From the NCBI GenBank assembly GCA_027579435.1, contig JANBPK010000992.1, forward strand, positions 1 to 34,466: 34,466 bases of DNA, given 5' to 3'. Shown here piece after piece: positions 11,801 to 21,435 of this stretch. A program made the translations under genes and the position numbers. This DNA comes from Candolleomyces eurysporus (Eukaryota; Basidiomycota; Agaricomycetes; Agaricales; Psathyrellaceae). How positions within the stretch are numbered: the first letter of the stretch is position 1; every line of letters starts with the position of its first letter. Under the pieces are notes generated by a model. That model was given only the letters and a program-made list of their open reading frames with translations. It did not search any database and was not told the origin of the DNA.

Positions 11801-12322
11801 AACTCATAACACAATGGAAAGGGTTGGCAGCATGCTGTTTAGCACAACATTCCCTGCAGAATGAGGGGGAACCCATACAATCCATACAACGCCATGGGCC
11901 ATTTTCCTCCCCACACACACTGCATGTCCGTCCATCTACAGGTGCTGCTCAAGACACAACCCTGTCAATAAAACGCTGTCGATGTTGCTGAACAAATTCT
12001 TCAAGGTAGTCCCTTTGTGTCTGCACAATTTAGTTATCCAACCCAGAATGAATCCAAAAGTGCTGCTTACCTTGGTTTGCCGAGGGTCAAGGTCAGGGTC
12101 CTCCTGAAAGAAATCATACTCCTGGCCTCCAAAGTCATTCACATCATCTGTTCTCTGCCTCTTGCTCTTGGGAGGTGATTCAGATGATCGTAAGGTTGGA
12201 TTCTTTGGAGGACTTGCAGGTGTGTATGTCTTCTGGAGGAGCTTTGATCCACCCCGCCCGTCGGATGCAACATCAAAAATCTTGAGGCTTTTCTTACCAA
12301 TCTTCTTCCTTGATTGCTTCAT
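8899..12322 (-). pseudogene. KDZ-family transposase with CxC2 cysteine cluster, copy A (two nonsense changes)
   Basis: KDZ transposases are RNase H-fold DDE enzymes that cut and move their own element. Exons: 12071-12322, 11355-12020, 10954-11295, 10748-10893, 10293-10696, 10052-10243, 9209-9998 and 8899-9161, for about 1,018 residues. Exon 2 holds a B-box-like cluster C-x2-C-x8-C-x2-C-x6-C-x2-C-x4-H-x5-H. Exon 3 has CAGCPQPGINLP, and the exon 4/5 join gives QKGERQMNMDYA. Exon 5 has IWGYDVNCQY (catalytic Asp), then IGTWHVHGHKNEC and SAEILEARWSELNH (catalytic Glu). The helical C-terminus matches the family. Copy A has TGA at 11949-11951 and 9118-9120 where copy B has CGA, so it should not make full-length protein. 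A run of eight G at 9991-9998 leaves exons 6 and 7 one base out of phase, possibly a base-call error. Confidence 0.9.
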
Positions 12323-12705
12323 GGGAGGTAGGAATGAAAAGACTAGAGCAAGAAATACTCATCTTCAACTTATATCAAGTCTCGAATGATGTCATCCAAT
12401 ATTGATCGGGCACGAATCTAGCCAGCTCTGCCGGGGTTATGATCGCTTATCATTCGCACAACCAAAAACACCGATCAAATAGCTCGGATGCTGAGGCTTT
12501 GATTCGGAGCTTTTGGTCTGGTGATTTCACAATAAGGTACAGAGCACATGGGGAGTGCAGGATGCTATTGCTTTTCTAGTGGATTGTTGAGATCATGTCT
12601 CTTGGCCCTAATGATTGCCCCTTGGTTGGATTGAACAAACAAATAAACAAAAACCAGAAAAAAAACATCCCACTTTTTGCTTGCTACCACCAACATATTG
12701 CAACC
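12323..12705. promoter_or_regulatory. Bidirectional promoter region between KDZ and G4, copy A
   Basis: These 383 bp separate the KDZ start codon (minus) from the G4 start codon (plus), and copy B has the same arrangement (31056-31438). No other gene fits. An in-frame upstream ATG at 12595 could lengthen G4 by 37 residues. I preferred 12706 because it sits in a CAACCATGG context and the upstream residues look like untranslated leader. Confidence 0.5.
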
Positions 12706-14931
12706 ATGGCAGTCACCAAATCGTCTGCTGCAGCTACCGAGCCTCAAAGGAAGAAGAAAAGATCGAACAGGGAGGCCAAGGCTAGAGCAAGTTGGCTTTC
12801 CCGTTGGAAGAAGCTGAATTCAAAGTACCGCCTCACCGAAAGCGACCTAAAAATTTGCAACGATGCACGCCAACGGTACAAAGACGCCCCTCNTCCTCTG
12901 CGTGCCCGACTTCTATCAACAACAGTCACCAAAATAATTGAAGGATATCGTGTACAGCACAATCTGGAGGAGGTGGACGCATTCATGCAGGAAAGAATTG
13001 ACAAGGCGGTCCGAAAATGGATTAGGGACAGGACGAGGTCGCGTGTCAGGGCAGCCAAGATTGGAACCAAGTCGTACAATGCCCGCCGGGTTTTCTATCA
13101 GCAAAACAAAGAAAAGATCAAAAAGCGTGCCGCCGAGCTTAAAAAAGAGGACAAGAATTCCTGGTTGATTGGAACAACGGCCAAAGCGCTGACCGAACTC
13201 TATGAAAGCCTCCCCAAGGAAGAAGTGGACAAGTTGCAAACCATTGCGAATGAGTGGAATGCCATGGGTCCCGGAGATGAGGTTCAATTGGAGTAGGTGA
13301 CAAACTCTTCATCCACCGGGCTTTTATTCTGACAACCTGTGGCCACCGGTGTTTGTAGCACTGCAATCAAGGCAATTCCCAAACGTTCCCTTGCGTTTTT
13401 TGAAGACTGCAGAAAGCAATATGGAGCGGTTTTCTTTGTCCTCTATGCACACAAGACTTCCAAGGGAGTTCAAGCTGGTATGATGGACTATACAAAGAAC
13501 ATGGCCAGGGATGGACGATCTTTCAGCTCCAAAATGAAGGCAGAAATTGCAGATAGCGGAGTTCAGGAGATCTGGGAGGAATATGTCAACGCAAACTGGG
13601 GGGTCATGGAAGCCGAAGAAGCAGCTGGAATCACTCGACAAATGGGAAAATCAAGGAAGACGATGCATTTGCCCATGAACAAGTGGGGTGAACCCATCCT
13701 GCCAGATGTCGACTTGGTGGCACAGTCCGGGGAGCTTCCTGCCGAGTTTTCAGGTCTTCGGGAATACTTTCAAACCATGCTCCGAACATTCCTCTCAATG
13801 CACTGGGGACTTGCTGGACCAGTCACTTCCAAGGAGCCGACGGTGCCTTGGAGCGATATAATCAAAGAACCACGGCAGTATATTCGCTCGAAATATCTGC
13901 CTGATAACTTGGTTGAATTGCTCAAGGATCCATCCAAGGTGCCAATCAACGATTGTTTGTCCCTTCTGATTTTCTGGTTGGAAAGACAGAGAGCTGGCAA
14001 AGATGTGGTATTCGAGTTCTCACATTGGCAACAAAGTCGGTATAAAAAGCCGGTGCCTCGTGAACCCCAGCGGAAGGCCCCTGTCATTCCTGATAAGCCA
14101 GGCTTCAAAAACGTCGAATTGGAGGAAAGCAGTGAGGAAGAAATGGAGACAAGGCAAACCCGTTCAAAAAAGCATTCAGAGTCGGGTGGGAAAGGGAAGA
14201 GCACTTCGGGTAGGAAAGGGAAGCAGGCGAAGTCAGGTGGGGGGAAGAAGGGGCAAGAAGAGTTGGATGAAGACTTGGAAGATGAATGGGCTGATGATGA
14301 ATCGGTCGACGAAGAGGAATGGGCTTCTGAGGATGAATGGGGAGGAGTGGCAGAAGATGAAGGCACCGTCTCAACCTCAAGCCAAGATAGCTCGGACTTG
14401 GATCAAGACTCTGACTCGAGCAGCTCAGACGACCGGGTTTTCAGCAAGAAACTCGGCAATGAAACCCCGGCAAAAAAAGCGGACGAGGATAACTCTGGCT
14501 GCGAAAGTGGAGAGGGTACAATAAGTCCACCGGTGTTTCAAACTCCTGGATCAAGCCCTGACCACCCGAGTAAAAAACTCAAAGTACCCGTTGACTCGGT
14601 GGCCTGGTTTATTGAACTCGAAGATTACTGCCATCTGAATGGAGCGATCGATTTGGGAAACCCGGCGGGACCCTCGGATGGAAGGGGCAAAAATGGGTCG
14701 CGGGCGAATTCAAGGGACAGAGAGTCCGGTGGTGGTACGGATGGAAACGAAGAGTCGGAAACAGGAGAGAAACGCAAAAGGAACAATTCTGACAATGGAT
14801 CAGACCTGTTTTCGCAAGATGGCAAAGATTCTGACAATGCATCAGACATAGACAAGATATCGGAGCTTGGTGACATCAAGATTGGGCCTCCAAGGAAAAA
14901 AAAAATCAACTGCACAACCCAACCCCGGTGA
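12706..14931 (+). CDS. G4: basic N-terminus / acidic tail protein of unknown function, copy A
   Basis: I do not recognise the family. Exon 1 is 12706-13292 and exon 2 is 13359-14931. The GTAGGT...TTTGTAG intron joins them in frame (QL|DTAIKA), giving about 719 residues. The N-terminus is strongly basic with a Trp/Lys-rich segment (ASWLSRWKKLNSKYRLT) that could bind nucleic acid. A globular middle region (ECRKQYGAVFF-like, then MHLPMNKWGEPILPDVD and FLSMHWGLAGP) follows. After about residue 440 come Ser/Asp/Glu-rich acidic stretches alternating with Lys/Arg. The frame ends just after a run of ten A at about 14896-14905. In another frame a tail rich in Pro/Arg ending GHYARLHRGL continues to 15151, so a 1-nt homopolymer indel probably hides about 80 C-terminal residues. 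Copy B is a pseudogene. Confidence 0.7.
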
Positions 14932-15151
14932 TCCAGCACCCTCACCCTCACCTAGACCTAGTGAGGGTAGCCCAGCGAAGAATACCCGAAGTCAAGCCCG
15001 CAGGCCTGCACCTCGTATGGTCACGAAAAAAGTGCCTGGAACCCCGGCAAACCCAGATCGCCTGTTTGACTTGAGCTCTCGGCGCCAAACACGCAGTCTT
15101 TATACCCCTAAGCCACAAGGTCATTATGCACGTCTCCACAGAGGCCTATAG
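14906..15151 (+). CDS. Probable displaced C-terminal tail of G4
   Basis: After the ten-A run, an open frame encodes a low-complexity Pro/Ser/Arg tail (DPAPSPSPRPSEG, then RRQTRSLYTPKPQG) ending TAG at 15151. It has no good start codon of its own and begins where the G4 frame terminates. I read it as the G4 C-terminus separated by a frameshift, or joined by an intron I cannot place. No copy B counterpart is available because B is cut at 33875. Confidence 0.45.
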   Translation, partial: STAQPNPGDPAPSPSPRPSEGSPAKNTRSQARRPAPRMVTKKVPGTPANPDRLFDLSSRRQTRSLYTPKPQGHYARLHRGL

Positions 15152-15328
15152 TCATCCTTTCTGTATTGCATTCAACAATGGTTCCCTGTCGTATGATATC
15201 CAAATTGATCGCATGAATTACCGCATCGAGCCTGAAAAAGTCAGTCAATCAGTCTGAATATAAATGGGGAAATGGTCATCTTTAAATATGGACTTTACTG
15301 TGGGCCGTGATCACCATCTACCCTACAT

Positions 15329-16669
15329 ATGAGCCATCACTCCCCCTCCCCCTGTGACCCTTCCGAACTGAATCCAAGATGGAACCGCGCTCGGAATAAA
15401 GCATGGATGGCTGCCTGTGTTGCCATTCAGGTATTCCACAGCGAGAAGGAACGCAAGAAAATAGACATTGAAATCCCGGACGAGATTCAAGACATCTATT
15501 CCGATATTCTTCTGGCAGCACGCACTTGTGTCGAGGCGTTTGCCACTCGAGGTTTGTTCCACCATCAATCTCAATAAACCAGAAGTTGAGACAAGTTAGT
15601 GACGCTGCCATGGGAACTTCGGGAGTACGAACAATCCCTCTCAAAGATGCAAAATGGTTTCAATGTGAAGGCAGAGGCAGCAATGATGGCAAAATTCCCC
15701 CCACCAAGCCACACCCGCAGCCTTGAAACCCGGCCATTCATTGTTGTTGACAAAGCCGGTGAGATAGGACTATGGCATTTGCCCTCCGTAATCTCTAGCC
15801 GTCTCCAACGCCTCGTGGAGAAGGCGACAAGGCAACTGCACGAAAAGGCCCCTACATTATTTAAAGTTGGTGATGGCCCTCCAACCCGGTGTGACCCTTC
15901 CCTATTCCAAACATCGGCGGCCAATGTGTGGGGACACGGAGCAGCCTGTTTATGCTACTGCTGGTTCCAGCAAGCGCACGATGTATGTTACCTTCCCGTC
16001 ACCTGGCATGTCTGACGTTTAATCCAGTCCCTCCCCAAGGAAAACCCCGGCCCATCAAGCAGCTGTCTTAAACATCGGCAGGCGATTTTGGAATACCTCA
16101 ATAATATAACACCGGTGATGTGCATTATGGCCGCGCTGTTGAGGATCATGAACCCAGCCCAATTTTCCCAATGCTTCCGACTCTCGAAGCGGATTGCATG
16201 TGTCCCTGTAAATCATCGGCAGGACATGNTNGACCTCTTGGAGTTTTGGTCNTCNCCNTTTCACTGTATGCAGCTCATCGTCAACCGAGAGACCTTAGAT
16301 CACAGAGACACTCGCGGGTGGGCACTGGGATATGACCTCCTGGCGACCTTTGGGAACTACGACAATGGGGTCTTGTCTCTCCCAACCATTGGACTCAAAT
16401 GCGCATACAATCCGGGTACCGTTACAGGACTTATGGGCAAAATCTTCATCCATGGGGTTAGACCAGTTAACGGTGAACGATTCTGCTTCGCGCAATTTGT
16501 TCGTCCTGGCGTGGTTTTGCGTGCCTTCCCGGGGAAGCCAGAACCACTACCACCATCCCTCTCGCTTATCGAAAACATCGGTAATCCGGCCGGGAATTTC
16601 CACTGGGAGAGGTATGGAGCAACACCAAACACCTATTCTTTCGTGCCCATGAGCGTCACCCATATATAG
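15329..16669 (+). CDS. TET1: TET/JBP-family 2-oxoglutarate/Fe(II) dioxygenase
   Basis: Enzymes of this family oxidise 5-methylcytosine (TET) or thymine (JBP) in DNA, using Fe(II) and 2-oxoglutarate. Exons 15329-15551, 15600-15982 and 16082-16669 join in frame to about 397 residues, a normal size for fungal members. The N-terminal half has RPFIVVDKAGEIGLWHLP. The catalytic half shows the HxD iron motif as HRD (codons 16301-16309), then FGNYDNGVLSLP and a PGTV turn. The distal iron His in FIHGV is at 16451-16453, and the 2-oxoglutarate-binding Arg in NGERF is at 16478-16480. All expected catalytic residues are present. Five N bases at 16229-16258 make a few residues uncertain. It lies 3 kb from a KDZ transposase, an association known in basidiomycetes. 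Substrate is inferred from the family. Confidence 0.88.
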
Positions 16670-16785
16670 TAACTGTCCGAACGCGTGCGTGGGAGTCGGG
16701 GCCTAACTAGGAAAATGAAAAATTTTCTCCAAAAAAGAGCTTTCAGCTCCTTCTCTCCTACCCACCTTCCTCTAATCTTTACATC

Positions 16786-18083
16786 ATGGCATCCAATCGG
16801 CTCACACGTGTAAAACTAACTTGTCTCACCGCACTGCAAATATGGGATACCGAGCTCGGCCCCACAAGCACCACTGAAGCGATCAGCTGTGACGTTACCA
16901 TTCCGACAGAAATAGACGATCTCCTGGCGGACATCATTCAGGCAGTCCGGGTGTGCGTGTCTGCTTTTAGAAACCAAGGTACCGCCACTCTAGGATACCC
17001 CGGCCGCCGGGCTAACTATCCTTAGTGCCACTAGGGATCCAGTCAATCGAGGACGTCATTCAAAGCAAGGGAGACCTTGGCTTTTGCGAACGTCGCCATA
17101 TCACCGGCAGGCCTTTTGTTGTCGTGGATCAAGAAGATCGGCTGGTCGCATGGAATATCCCCGGTGCAATCTCTCCCCGCTTGCAACGGATCGCAGAAAC
17201 CGCGGTGGCGTCCCTCCTCGCCGAGGTTCCGGACTTCTTGGGCGACCCAGGAGTATTTGGCGACGCCAAGTATCCCCACTCCTCAAAATATCCTCCTGGA
17301 ATGGCCCCCATTTCGCCATGTTGTTTCTTGAATCCAACGCATTCGGCAAGTGTTGTCCCGTCCTTTTTGACAACCTACTAACCTCAATATCAGAAACCTG
17401 GCCCAACAAGAGTGTGCCAAAACCACCCTGCTGCAGTCAAAACATTTTTAGAAAAACTCGAACCTTTGTTCTGCATCCTCTCTGCAATCGATCATATCCT
17501 CCTCCCCCATCAATATCGGCAGATGGAACAAGTCCGGCGGCGAGTCTACAGAGCAGAGGTGGACGATCCAGACTTGGTGCACGATTTATTACCCCCATTT
17601 TGCCTCCCTTTCCCAATCCTCCAGGTCCTATCCAACTATTCTCGTCCTACACGACCTTACAAGCCAGCAAGTCGGAAGCGAGATTGGGTGGTACATGCAC
17701 AATTTGGGGATTTTCCACCGGGATTGGTAGAGCTACCTGGCTGCCCTCACACCGGTGTTTGTGCGCCAGGCACTGTAACAGCCGTCATGGCGCGCTATAT
17801 TGCCCATGGTTTCCCACCTGTTACCGGGGAGCGGTTCATCCTGACACAATCATTCTCTAATCCCCTTGTCCAATATGTTGGCCTTTCAGACCTACCACTT
17901 GGGGCCTCTGCCTCNAATGAGAATGTCATTGCTGCCGCTTCAACAGAGGACCGCAACATCGGTGCACTGAAAGGGGTCGACTCCCAAGTTTACGAGTGGA
18001 AGCCATCCGGAATCCTGGAACACTTTTGTGCTTGCTGTTGGGAGGTTCCTACTATAGCTGAGGTTGGCTACATTCCATCCTGA
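16786..18083 (+). CDS. TET2: TET/JBP paralogue lacking the HxD iron motif
   Basis: Exons 16786-16978, 17026-17351 and 17394-18083 give about 402 residues. The intron positions and phases are the same as in TET1 (first phase 1, second phase 0), so the two arose by tandem duplication. Shared motifs are RPFVVVDQEDRLVAWNIPG, QFGDFPPGLVELP, CAPGTV, the distal His (AHGF, 17805-17807) and the Arg (TGERF, 17832-17834). Where TET1 has HRD, TET2 has PYK (17655-17663), so two of three iron ligands are gone. The frame is open throughout, with no stops, which suggests a maintained pseudoenzyme or a different function and not ordinary decay. The second intron's donor, GTTGTC, is weak, so that border is less sure. 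Confidence 0.8.
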
Positions 18084-18718
18084 CACATTCCGGTGATACC
18101 TTACACTTCATCAAAACCTCGGGGAAATTGATCAACACGATTGCATAGTTTTGCTCTGCACTATAGCTAGAATTTACTAAATACAAACCCCGGCCATCAA
18201 TTAGTATAGCCAGAATTTATCTACAAACCGCGGCAATAGATTACACCTCGGCCGGAACCCCGCCAGAAAAGTAACCTTGGATTTGCAGCTGGGCAAGACT
18301 AGACCAAACATTTTATTAGGCTGCGTGACCTTGTACTACTTGTACTAGGTGTAGTCACGGATGATACCAGATAAACACCGGCTACCAGTGACCATACCGC
18401 CGTGTTTATATTCCTTGGTTGTGAAAACCCTGGTGAAATCAATGTCATTGTCAGGTAGGCTGGACTGGGTATTCCCGAACACTCTTATGCTAAGTGTCAA
18501 TACCCCGGCCAAAATCTGTGAATTTCAGTTGGCAGACAAGTGAATTGAACATAGCTGAACGCCTTGTACCTTTGATAATGAAAACCTCAGCTACCGATGA
18601 CCAGACCCCTTTCGTGTGCTTGCGATGGTGGGAAATGATGTCCAATTTAGTGAGGTTATGGCTGTGCAGCATTCAGTTTTGGAATCTGCAAGGCTTCAAA
18701 GCTTTACTCTTCACCATC
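18084..18718. other. Intergenic stretch between TET2 and G7
   Basis: No gene is supported. The stretch contains several ACCCCGGCC or AACCCCGGCCATC words at about 18185, 18255 and 18500, like those in introns elsewhere in the unit. Short open frames here have no protein-like features. It presumably holds the 3' end of TET2 and the promoter of G7. Confidence 0.4.
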
Positions 18719-19509
18719 ATGATGTCGAATTCCTCATCCAATGTCGCCGATTACGAGTGTGAAGACTTTCAACTGTGGACATGCTACATGTCCAGCAGGC
18801 TGGGCGCTGCCACCAGGAGCTGCTGCAATATGAATCCCATCCATCCAGAGTTCCTGTCTTATCTCCGGCACGAAGCGGTGAGTTACACCGGCATCTATTT
18901 CATTTTCCGAGACTTAGAACCAAAAAGGGGTTAGCGGTCGCCGTGGTTTTGGCCTGCACCGCCTGCCATGGGGCCCTGTGGGTGCCCCCCAATTTGTCCT
19001 ACTTATTTGCAACAATTCCCGACCTCCAAGTCCTGACCCCAGAAATCATAGCCTTACTGGCTGACCACACCTATGATCAGGACAATGTTTTGTTGGATTA
19101 CAAGGAACCGTGGTGGTGCCGCCTGTGTGAAATTGGACCTGTCCCCCGGCATTTGGAAAGCCTGGTNGATTGCTTGAATGCATTCCAGGAAGATCGATGC
19201 CAAATGGTTGGGGACCAAAAGCCTNTCCAGCCGCCGCCCCCTGTGGATCTTCAAGATGCCAGAAAACTACTGTGTNGCATGCAGATAGCCAGTCGCATTG
19301 CAGCAAACACCCGCGTCNTCGCCCTAGAGATGCTTAGGGAGGATCTCTCAGAAGCTGGATGCAAAGTTCCACTGAAAGCACCCACCGACATCATAAGCGA
19401 AACGCAGCAGCAGATGGCTGGTCCACCGAAGAAACCCACCATGTGGGAGCGCGCGCAAAAATTTGCCGAAAATTTTGGGGGGTTGGCCGGAGATGGTACA
19501 AGAGGTTAA
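18719..19509 (+). CDS. G7: unidentified protein
   Basis: I do not recognise it. A first exon is likely from ATG 18719 (MMSNSSSNVADYECEDFQ) to about 18876, with a GTGAGT donor. A second segment, open from about 18920 to TAA at 19509, encodes GLAVAVVLACTACHGALW, then DYKEPWWCRLCEIGP with paired cysteines. A helical Ala/Arg/Leu-rich C-terminal part (ASRIAANTRV, ALEMLREDLSEAG) and a Lys/Pro tail follow. The two segments are in different frames and I could not find a border that joins them cleanly, so the model is provisional. It is the last gene of unit A, just before the right-hand repeat region. Three N bases fall inside. Confidence 0.45.
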
Positions 19510-19594
19510 ATTTTACATATCGCGTACCAGGTGGGATCTTGCGGAGAGATTGGGTTGGCCAACAGGAGATGGTACAAGAGGTTAAATTTTACAT
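19482..19594. repeat. Short direct repeat at the 3' end of G7
   Basis: GGAGATGGTACAAGAGG followed by TTAAATTTTACAT occurs at about 19488-19518 and again at 19564-19594, both preceded by GTTGGCC. The first copy contains the G7 stop codon. This is a local tandem duplication of about 75 bp spacing. Confidence 0.75.
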
Positions 19595-19599
19595 GGATG

Positions 19600-20185
19600 T
19601 ACTTTTGAATTACATTTTACTTTTTGGGAAGCCAATAATCGTGCTGTATCACAAGGCATGGCTGAACCCCGGTCACCGATCCTCATTAAAAGTACTGGCT
19701 CCTGGCCTGATCGACCTTTTTTGCCTGGCTCAAGAGGGCGTGTGTTGACAGCACGGCTGCAGGATGCCAGCAAGTGCACTATGGCGGGTTGACCACATAT
19801 GGCAGTCACATACACCTGTACTATACGCACCAGCCCACATTGCCTAAGTCCCATGTTTAACGGTCTAGCCCCAGGGGCTGCATTAAATGAGGTCCCTTTG
19901 TAATACACAGCGGCTGCTGGGGTTGTCTGGTGTGTAGCTGACAGANCGGGNCCCCGGGGTTTTCTGAGGTAGGCAGCTGCCACTCTGCCCGATTTCCTGG
20001 TAGTATCAAAGAAGCGGCCGACGAGAATGGGGTGGGTGGTGTACACCGTCAGGCTGCAGAGCCCTGAATCAGCAGCTCGGTAGACACCCAGGCTGCCGAT
20101 GTTGTGAGTATTTTGAGGGTCAATTACATGGAGCGGCCGGTGTTTTCACCATCAAAGCCATGGTTCGTTTGACGTGGCAGCTGCC
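19600..20185. repeat. Right subterminal region of unit A with GC(A/G)GCTGC words
   Basis: No gene is supported. A 154-residue minus-strand open frame (19582-20046) crosses ambiguous bases and looks spurious. GGCTGCAG, GCGGCTGC, GGCAGCTGCC and GCGGCC words occur about nine times from 19750 onward. The last, the 10-bp palindrome GGCAGCTGCC at 20176-20185, abuts the start of copy B at 20186. The shared motif with the left end supports this being the other end of the same element. Confidence 0.6.
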
Positions 20186-20209
20186 AGGTGCATTCATAAT
20201 GAGGGCGAA

Positions 20210-20560
20210 TAAGCAGAGCAGCTGCACCCAAAAAGAAAACAAAAAGACACAGCAGCCGCTTGCACAACACATATGAAGAGTGGATTTAGACGATGCGGCT
20301 GCAGTCGTGGTCACCATATGCGCGACTTAGTAGACAGTGCGGCTGCTTCTTGTATGACAAAGTTCATAGGCAATCTAAACAGTGCGGCCACGGATCGGCC
20401 AAGAGAATTATATGGTCGTCTTCACAATGCGGCTGCAATGAAACTACCAGATTGGTAGGCCATCTAGACGCTGCAGCTGCTGCATGTACAATTGAACTCA
20501 TGTTGTCTAAACAATGCGGCTGCCGATCGGCAGCCAAATTGGTAGTGTGGCTGCTAGTTG
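20210..20560. repeat. Left subterminal GC(A/G)GCTGC array, copy B
   Basis: Counterpart of 1640-1995, nearly identical. At several sites B keeps CpG where A has TpG or CpA, for example GCCGATCGGC versus GCTGATCAGC near 20521 and 1951. Together with 19745-20185 it makes a junction of about 800 bp rich in the motif. Confidence 0.6.
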
Positions 20561-21435
20561 CACCCTCGACTGGTTTACATTGTGTTGCTACTGATAGGAG
20601 TACTATTCATGATGGCTTTGAATGTTGCCGAGCTTTTTAATACTTCTCAATCCATTTTTTTCCACCGAGGTTTCTCATGCCGGGATTCCTCAATTCATAC
20701 CATGCAGTCAATTTTGATTCACATCTTCGCTGCCGGGCTTTTGAAATAACGTCAGGATTATTGCCTCAGTGGGTGTGTATTCTATGGTATCTATCGTACC
20801 AAGCAATTTAGATCTAGCTCGTAGATAAAATGATCCACCGATGTTCTCAACCACCGATGTTCCACAACCGTCACTATTGCCAAGGCATGTTGGTTCCATG
20901 TACCATGCCAAATGTTTGTAGCTTTATAATGGCCTACCGATGTCTTACCTCCAGCGGTGTTCTACACTATCACCTGTGGTAATTTGGTACAAATAAGTCA
21001 CCGATGTTCTACAATCCGATATCTTACCTCCACCNGTGTTCTACACCTATCGCCTGTGGTAATTTGGTTCAACTAAGCCACCAATGTTCTACAATCCCCT
21101 TATCAAGGCATGTTAATTCATGTATCACTGTAGCTCTATAATGGCCTATCCATGTCATACCCGCCGCCGGCTTTTGACACTATCGCTGAGGCACGCTAAA
21201 CTCGTGTTGAATATTCCGCTCATTACCGGCCACCGGTGTTTTACCTTTCATCATTGCTGCACTTGCCTGCATGCAGGAATATCAACTGATTCCATAGCCA
21301 AAAGAAAAGAAAATTGCAAGAAATTAATACAGGTGCAAAATTAATACGGGTGCAAAATTAAAGTCCGGTACGTCTGTAAAGCGGCCACCGAAGAAAGTCC
21401 AAAAGGCGTGGAGGGAAGAGGGGGTTGACGAAAGC
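20561..21435. repeat. Non-coding left arm, copy B
   Basis: Counterpart of 2000-2859 with the same ACCGATGTTC words and the 79-bp tandem repeat. It includes the left arm of the possible nested element at 20792. No gene is supported. Confidence 0.6.

Larger units (their letters stand above)
1620..14594. repeat. Long direct repeat, copy A (matches 20186-33875)
   Basis: Similarity to copy B begins abruptly at AGGTGCATTCATAATG (1620, matching 20186). It runs in the same orientation to the GTTGA at 14594 (matching 33875), where copy B is interrupted. The copies share G1, G2, the KDZ gene and most of G4, including introns and intergenic DNA. Divergence is uneven: the KDZ region is almost identical, while G4 differs at many CpG sites. 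If the arrangement is a true tandem, unit A extends to 20185 and is 18,566 bp long. Confidence 0.9.

Noticed and set aside
12595..12705. Upstream ATG extending G4
   Set aside because: The 37 extra residues are not protein-like (Asn/Lys-rich), and the ATG at 12706 has the better context, although it cannot be excluded.
13770..14366. 198-residue Ser-rich minus-strand open frame
   Set aside because: It is the antisense of the acidic/Ser-rich part of G4. Its composition mirrors that gene, and no start context or splice pattern supports it.
19582..20046. 154-residue minus-strand open frame
   Set aside because: Crosses ambiguous bases, has no motif or conserved partner, and lies in the motif-rich subterminal region.
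1620..20185. Perfect terminal inverted repeats for the whole unit
   Set aside because: The first 40 bp at 1620 and the reverse complement of the bases before 20186 share only the CAGCTGC core. No extended inverted match or flanking target duplication could be seen.
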